Part shown: piece after piece, positions 24,166 to 26,407 of the stretch
How the letters are laid out: the number at the start of each line of letters is the position of its first letter
Position numbering within the stretch: the first letter of the stretch is position 1
Source: CAYLJV01 sp964510375
GTDB lineage: Archaea; Hadarchaeota; Hadarchaeia; Hadarchaeales; JAGGTB01
Direction: 5' to 3'
DNA length: 26,407 bases
Assembly (NCBI GenBank): GCA_964510375.1
Contig: CAZEBR010000025.1
Location: forward strand, 1 to 26,407
Translations under genes and position numbers: made by a program
The notes under the pieces: model-generated
What the model was told of the DNA's origin: nothing
Seen by the model: only the letters and a program-made list of their open reading frames with translations
Database searches by the model: none

Positions 24166-24759
24166 TTGATATTTCCCTTGGCAAGATTGGGCAGTTTGGG
24201 CCCTTTGAGAGAATTGAGTATTTTTGAGATTTTTTCTAGCCTGAATGAAATATTGATGGTTTTCCCCGTAGCGTTTTTGGCGATAGGGCTAGCTTACTGT
24301 TTTTTTGGAAGAAAATTTTTCGACATTCTGAATTTCCTCATCGGAGGCTTCCTCGCCCTCGGTTTCATGGCTTTTATCCACGCTGGGTCATTGATTCTTA
24401 TTCTCTTGTCGGCGTTTGGTTCGTTTTTGATTGGAGGTCTTATTGGTCTGTTTGTACCTTATCTGCTGGTCGGAATAGTAGGTTTTTCGTTGGGTCTTGG
24501 ACTGTTCATCGGCTTATCCCCTTTGTTTGGATTAATTTCTGGGATAGTCTTTGCAATTGCCTCCGTTCTTTCGTTCAGGCTCTTCCTTCCGGCTTTGACC
24601 GGTTTGATTGGAGGGGGTCTCGTCGGGTCGGCAGTTTTAGAGTGGACCGGTTCTGAGCTTGCCGCTTTGATAGTGGGAACTAGTCTTTTCGTCGCGGGGA
24701 CACTTTTCCAGTATTTCGATCTCGGTTCGGATCTCAAAGGAAAAGTTGATCGACATTGA
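24166..24759 (+). CDS. DUF4203/TMEM198-like membrane protein
   Basis: This 197-residue very hydrophobic protein has about seven membrane segments rich in Gly, such as FLIGGFLALGFMAF and FLIGGLIGLFVPYL. The segment YCFFGRKFFDILNFLIGGF resembles the repeated unit of DUF4203/TMEM198-type proteins; I am moderately sure of that. The start is TTG at 24166, with AAGGGAG 6 bases upstream; no ATG or GTG lies in frame upstream before a stop. It follows the DUF401 gene by 131 bases and converges with hisF with 2 bases between stops. Function is unknown. Confidence 0.72.
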   Translation: MIFPLARLGSLGPLRELSIFEIFSSLNEILMVFPVAFLAIGLAYCFFGRKFFDILNFLIGGFLALGFMAFIHAGSLILILLSAFGSFLIGGLIGLFVPYLLVGIVGFSLGLGLFIGLSPLFGLISGIVFAIASVLSFRLFLPALTGLIGGGLVGSAVLEWTGSELAALIVGTSLFVAGTLFQYFDLGSDLKGKVDRH

Positions 24760-24761
24760 AA

Positions 24762-25517
24762 TCAGAGGTTGACCGATAAGCCCTTACTTCTCAGATACTC
24801 TTTGACCTCTTTCACCGTGTACTCTCCGTAGTGAAAGATGCTCGCTGCGAGCGCCGCGTCGGCCTTGCCCTCCGTCAGCGCCTCTTCGATGTGTTTTAGA
24901 TTTCCTGCTCCTCCGGAAGCTATTATTGGAATGTCGACAGTTTCGGCCAGTTTTCTGGTTCCCTTAAGGTCGTATCCCTCTTTCGTTCCGTCCGTGTGCA
25001 GGCCGGTGTACAGGATCTCTCCGGCTCCGTTCTCCTCAACCTTCTTGGCCCACTCGATCATGTCGATTCCGGTTGGTTCCTTGCCGCCCGAGACGTAGAC
25101 TTCCCATTCGTCGTCGGACAGTTTTTTGGCGTCTATCGCACTTACTACCCTTTCGCTCCCGAACTGGTTCGAGAGCTTCTCGAGGAGTTCGGGATCCTTC
25201 ACGGCGGCGGTGTTTACAGAGATCTTGCTGGCCCCAGCCTCGATCGCCCTCCGGGCGTCCTCGACGCTTCTGATGCCTCCGCCCACGGCGAGGGGTATTG
25301 AGATTCTTTCGGACACGTTCCTGACGGCCTCGAGGAACGTAGGCCTTCCCTCTGGGGTGGCCATGATGTCCAGGAAGACAAGCTCGTCCGCCTTCTGCTC
25401 TTCATATTTGGCGGCGGCCTCGGCCGGGTCACCGATTTCCTTTATGTTTTTGAAATGGATTCCCTTGACCAGCTTTCCTTCTTTTGTATCCAAACAGGGT
25501 ATTATTCTCTTTACCAT
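24762..25517 (-). CDS. hisF: Imidazole glycerol phosphate synthase subunit HisF
   Basis: This 251-residue TIM-barrel cyclase works with HisH to make imidazole glycerol phosphate and AICAR in histidine synthesis. Catalytic D10 (IPCLDTKEG) and D129 (SAIDAKK) are present, and D176 (TDGTKEGYDL) and the phosphate-binding AVGGGIRS and IIASGGAGN loops are typical. The segment before D176 reads TGLHTDGT where most family members have TSMDRDGT, a mild variation. A TATA box at 25542-25551 lies about 30 bases before the ATG, giving a leaderless message. No other his gene is in the window. Confidence 0.96.
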   Translation of the reverse strand: MVKRIIPCLDTKEGKLVKGIHFKNIKEIGDPAEAAAKYEEQKADELVFLDIMATPEGRPTFLEAVRNVSERISIPLAVGGGIRSVEDARRAIEAGASKISVNTAAVKDPELLEKLSNQFGSERVVSAIDAKKLSDDEWEVYVSGGKEPTGIDMIEWAKKVEENGAGEILYTGLHTDGTKEGYDLKGTRKLAETVDIPIIASGGAGNLKHIEEALTEGKADAALAASIFHYGEYTVKEVKEYLRSKGLSVNL

Positions 25518-25541
25518 CTTTCCAAACTTAATTGGAGACTA

Positions 25542-25551
25542 TTATATAAAA
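25542..25551 (-). promoter_or_regulatory. TATA box of hisF
   Basis: The minus strand reads TTTTATATAA. It lies about 25-35 bases before the hisF ATG, the spacing expected for a leaderless archaeal transcript. Confidence 0.6.
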
Positions 25552-25851
25552 CGAATTATTGGTAATTACCTTCCGAACAAAAGCTTTGGAAATTCATCAG
25601 GTTAATGCCCTTTGCCATCTTTTTGTTACACCCATAACAAAAATTCTGTCATAGTCTAAGTTCTACCGATTTTTCTACTTGTTGAGGTCGTGGGTCAGTG
25701 ATTGTTTGAGTGCTCAGCTTCCTCGCTGGAGGCTGTTCGAACTCGAATTGAGAACGGAAATTATGGCGTATAGTCTTCGACTCAAGAGACTGTTTGAGAG
25801 TTTAATCCCGGCTTAATATGGTTTGGAAAGAGTTCTTTTCGTATTTTCAGC

Positions 25852-25878
25852 TTTTTTTAACCGTAAAAAAACTTTTTT
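25852..25878 (+). terminator. A/T hairpin followed by T-run
   Basis: TTTTTTTA (25852-25859), loop ACCG, TAAAAAAA (25864-25871), then a T6 run. The element is nearly symmetrical, so it could act on either strand. The transcript it would end is not known. Confidence 0.35.
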
Positions 25879-25967
25879 ATTATATTGATATTCTGAAATT
25901 GCTCAAATATACCACCGATTACTCGAAAACTTTTTCATGGTATCGAAGAGTTTTCCAGAGGCGAAAG

Positions 25968-25978
25968 TTTTTAATATA
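25968..25978 (+). promoter_or_regulatory. TATA-like element before the 30-codon ORF
   Basis: TTTTTAATATA, with a predicted start near 25998, next to GAGGAG and an ATG at 26013. Confidence 0.4.
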
Positions 25979-26012
25979 GGTCCTCTTTTTGGAATTGAGG
26001 AGATAGACATAG

Positions 26013-26105
26013 ATGTCTACTGGAAAAGCTCAGCTCAGTGTACGCGAGATGGATACTGGACTTGGACGTAATAGACTTGGTAGGATTGGCCGGCTTTTTT
26101 CTTAG
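26013..26105 (+). CDS. Possible 30-residue small ORF
   Basis: The frame begins ATGTCTACTGG, with GAGGAG (25997-26002) 10 bases upstream and a TATA-like element before that. It encodes a basic 30-residue peptide containing LSVREMDTGLGRNRLGRIGR. The LSVREMDTGLGRNR part vaguely recalls the beginning of archaeal Cdc48 N-domains, so it could be a relic, but I cannot confirm it. A GCCGGC plus T6 element (26089-26100) overlaps the 3' end of the frame and might end the transcript before the stop codon, which argues against a coding role. Confidence 0.25.
   Translation: MSTGKAQLSVREMDTGLGRNRLGRIGRLFS
26088..26103 (+). terminator. GC-rich palindrome plus T-run
   Basis: GCCGGC (26089-26094) is followed directly by TTTTTT, C, TT. 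It would end a transcript of about 100 bases starting from the TATA element at 25968. Confidence 0.4.
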
Positions 26106-26128
26106 ATTTCAAATAAAAATATTCAGAG

Positions 26129-26407
26129 ATGATTGAAAGAATGTTCGGTAAGTCCATTTATAGTCGGATCCGAAGGATGGGATTTTGGAAGAAATCTCTG
26201 GTTACAATTTTTATTTTTGTGTTTTCTGACATCTTCATTTATTTTTGCTTAGTATATATCGATCCGTTATATCCCTTGTTTCTGTTTTTTCTACCATTGG
26301 TTTTCACGAGCAGTTTTTATTTTAAAAAATGGAATTTATTACCTCCCGCAATAACTACCTTGTCGACATTTTTCATATCGATCTTTTACTACGGTTCTCA
26401 ATTGTAC
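26129..26407 (+). CDS. Membrane protein, 3' end cut by window edge
   Basis: The frame is open from the ATG at 26129 to the last base (93 codons). A basic N-terminus (about 1-22, IYSRIRRMGFWKK) is followed by three hydrophobic segments at about 24-44, 46-65 and 70-88 (LVTIFIFVFSDIFIYF, PLFLFFLPLVFTSSFYF, LLPPAITTLSTFFISIF). The layout, with a short basic tail followed by tightly packed helices, resembles the N-terminal membrane part of archaeal sensor kinases, which would fit the kinase-rich window, but no sensor or kinase domain is visible. An alternative start is the ATG at 26141. Confidence 0.65.
   Translation, partial: MIERMFGKSIYSRIRRMGFWKKSLVTIFIFVFSDIFIYFCLVYIDPLYPLFLFFLPLVFTSSFYFKKWNLLPPAITTLSTFFISIFYYGSQLY

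Larger units (their letters stand above)
25518..26128. other. Long stretch without a confident gene
   Basis: Beyond the hisF promoter no clear gene is seen. About 25680-25820 has many short TTGAG/CTCAA-type repeats and small hairpins (CCTC-GCTG-GAGG, AGTC-TTC-GACT). A T7A/TA7 hairpin with a following T-run sits at 25852-25878. A promoter-like element and a 30-codon frame are listed separately. The right part is very AT-rich. Confidence 0.4.

Noticed and set aside
25690..25820. Cluster of TTGAG/CTCAA motifs that looked like a repeat array or a decayed gene (SSLEAVRTRIENGNYG)
   Set aside because: The motifs are short, irregularly spaced and not direct repeats of CRISPR type, and the reading frame is broken within about 25 codons.
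1..26407. Mobile elements, CRISPR arrays or integration sites
   Set aside because: I saw no transposase, integrase or recombinase gene, no regular direct repeats, and no duplicated tRNA end downstream of the tRNA-Ser at 3051.

Overview
This window comes from an archaeal chromosome. The evidence is the gene order uS13-uS4-uS11-RpoD with a ferredoxin-like insert in RpoD, a large Lhr-type helicase, a tRNA-Ser with a long variable arm, and TATA boxes at leaderless-transcript spacing before several genes. The proteins are strongly acidic (many Asp/Glu, including in ribosomal proteins), which suggests a salt-adapted euryarchaeote. A lineage such as MSBL1 is my guess, not something the sequence proves. 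A run of ten N marks an assembly gap inside the aldolase gene.

Layout. 1-1844: a multi-PAS histidine kinase cut by the left edge. 1946-2497: a ribbon-helix-helix protein with an unrecognised C-terminal domain. 2498-3050: non-coding, followed by tRNA-Ser(GGA) at 3051-3139. 3207-4079: a QueG-like iron-sulfur protein. 4218-4525: promoter, strongly self-complementary non-coding stretch and T-run, a candidate structured RNA. 4553-7872: a translationally coupled pair of sensor proteins, of which the upstream MEDS-PAS-PAS protein has lost the histidine-kinase catalytic residues while the downstream GAF kinase keeps them. 8015-11873: nitroreductase, Lhr helicase and a T4-endonuclease-V-like protein in one direction. 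11979-14009: a CDF metal transporter and a class V aminotransferase. 14014-14997: class II aldolase, opposite strand. 15066-17445: the uS13-uS4-uS11-rpoD operon with a hairpin-rich leader and a terminator-like element right after rpoD. 17495-18148: HAD hydrolase. 18187-20644: an MDR dehydrogenase / PTPS-fold / glycosyltransferase operon. 20752-24759: MsrA-MsrB fusion, EamA permease, DUF401 permease and a DUF4203/TMEM198-like membrane protein. 24762-25517: hisF. 25518-26128: mostly non-coding, with one possible 30-codon ORF. 26129-26407: start of a membrane protein cut by the right edge.

The main functional themes are signalling (three related kinase-type sensors and perhaps a fourth at the right edge, with no receiver domain in the window), DNA repair, the core translation/transcription operon, and a small uncharacterised pterin/sugar-type operon. 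The observations most worth following up are the pseudo-histidine kinase with an apparent non-ATG start, the candidate structured RNA at 4250-4525, and the MDR/PTPS/GT operon whose PTPS protein carries Glu in place of the catalytic Cys.
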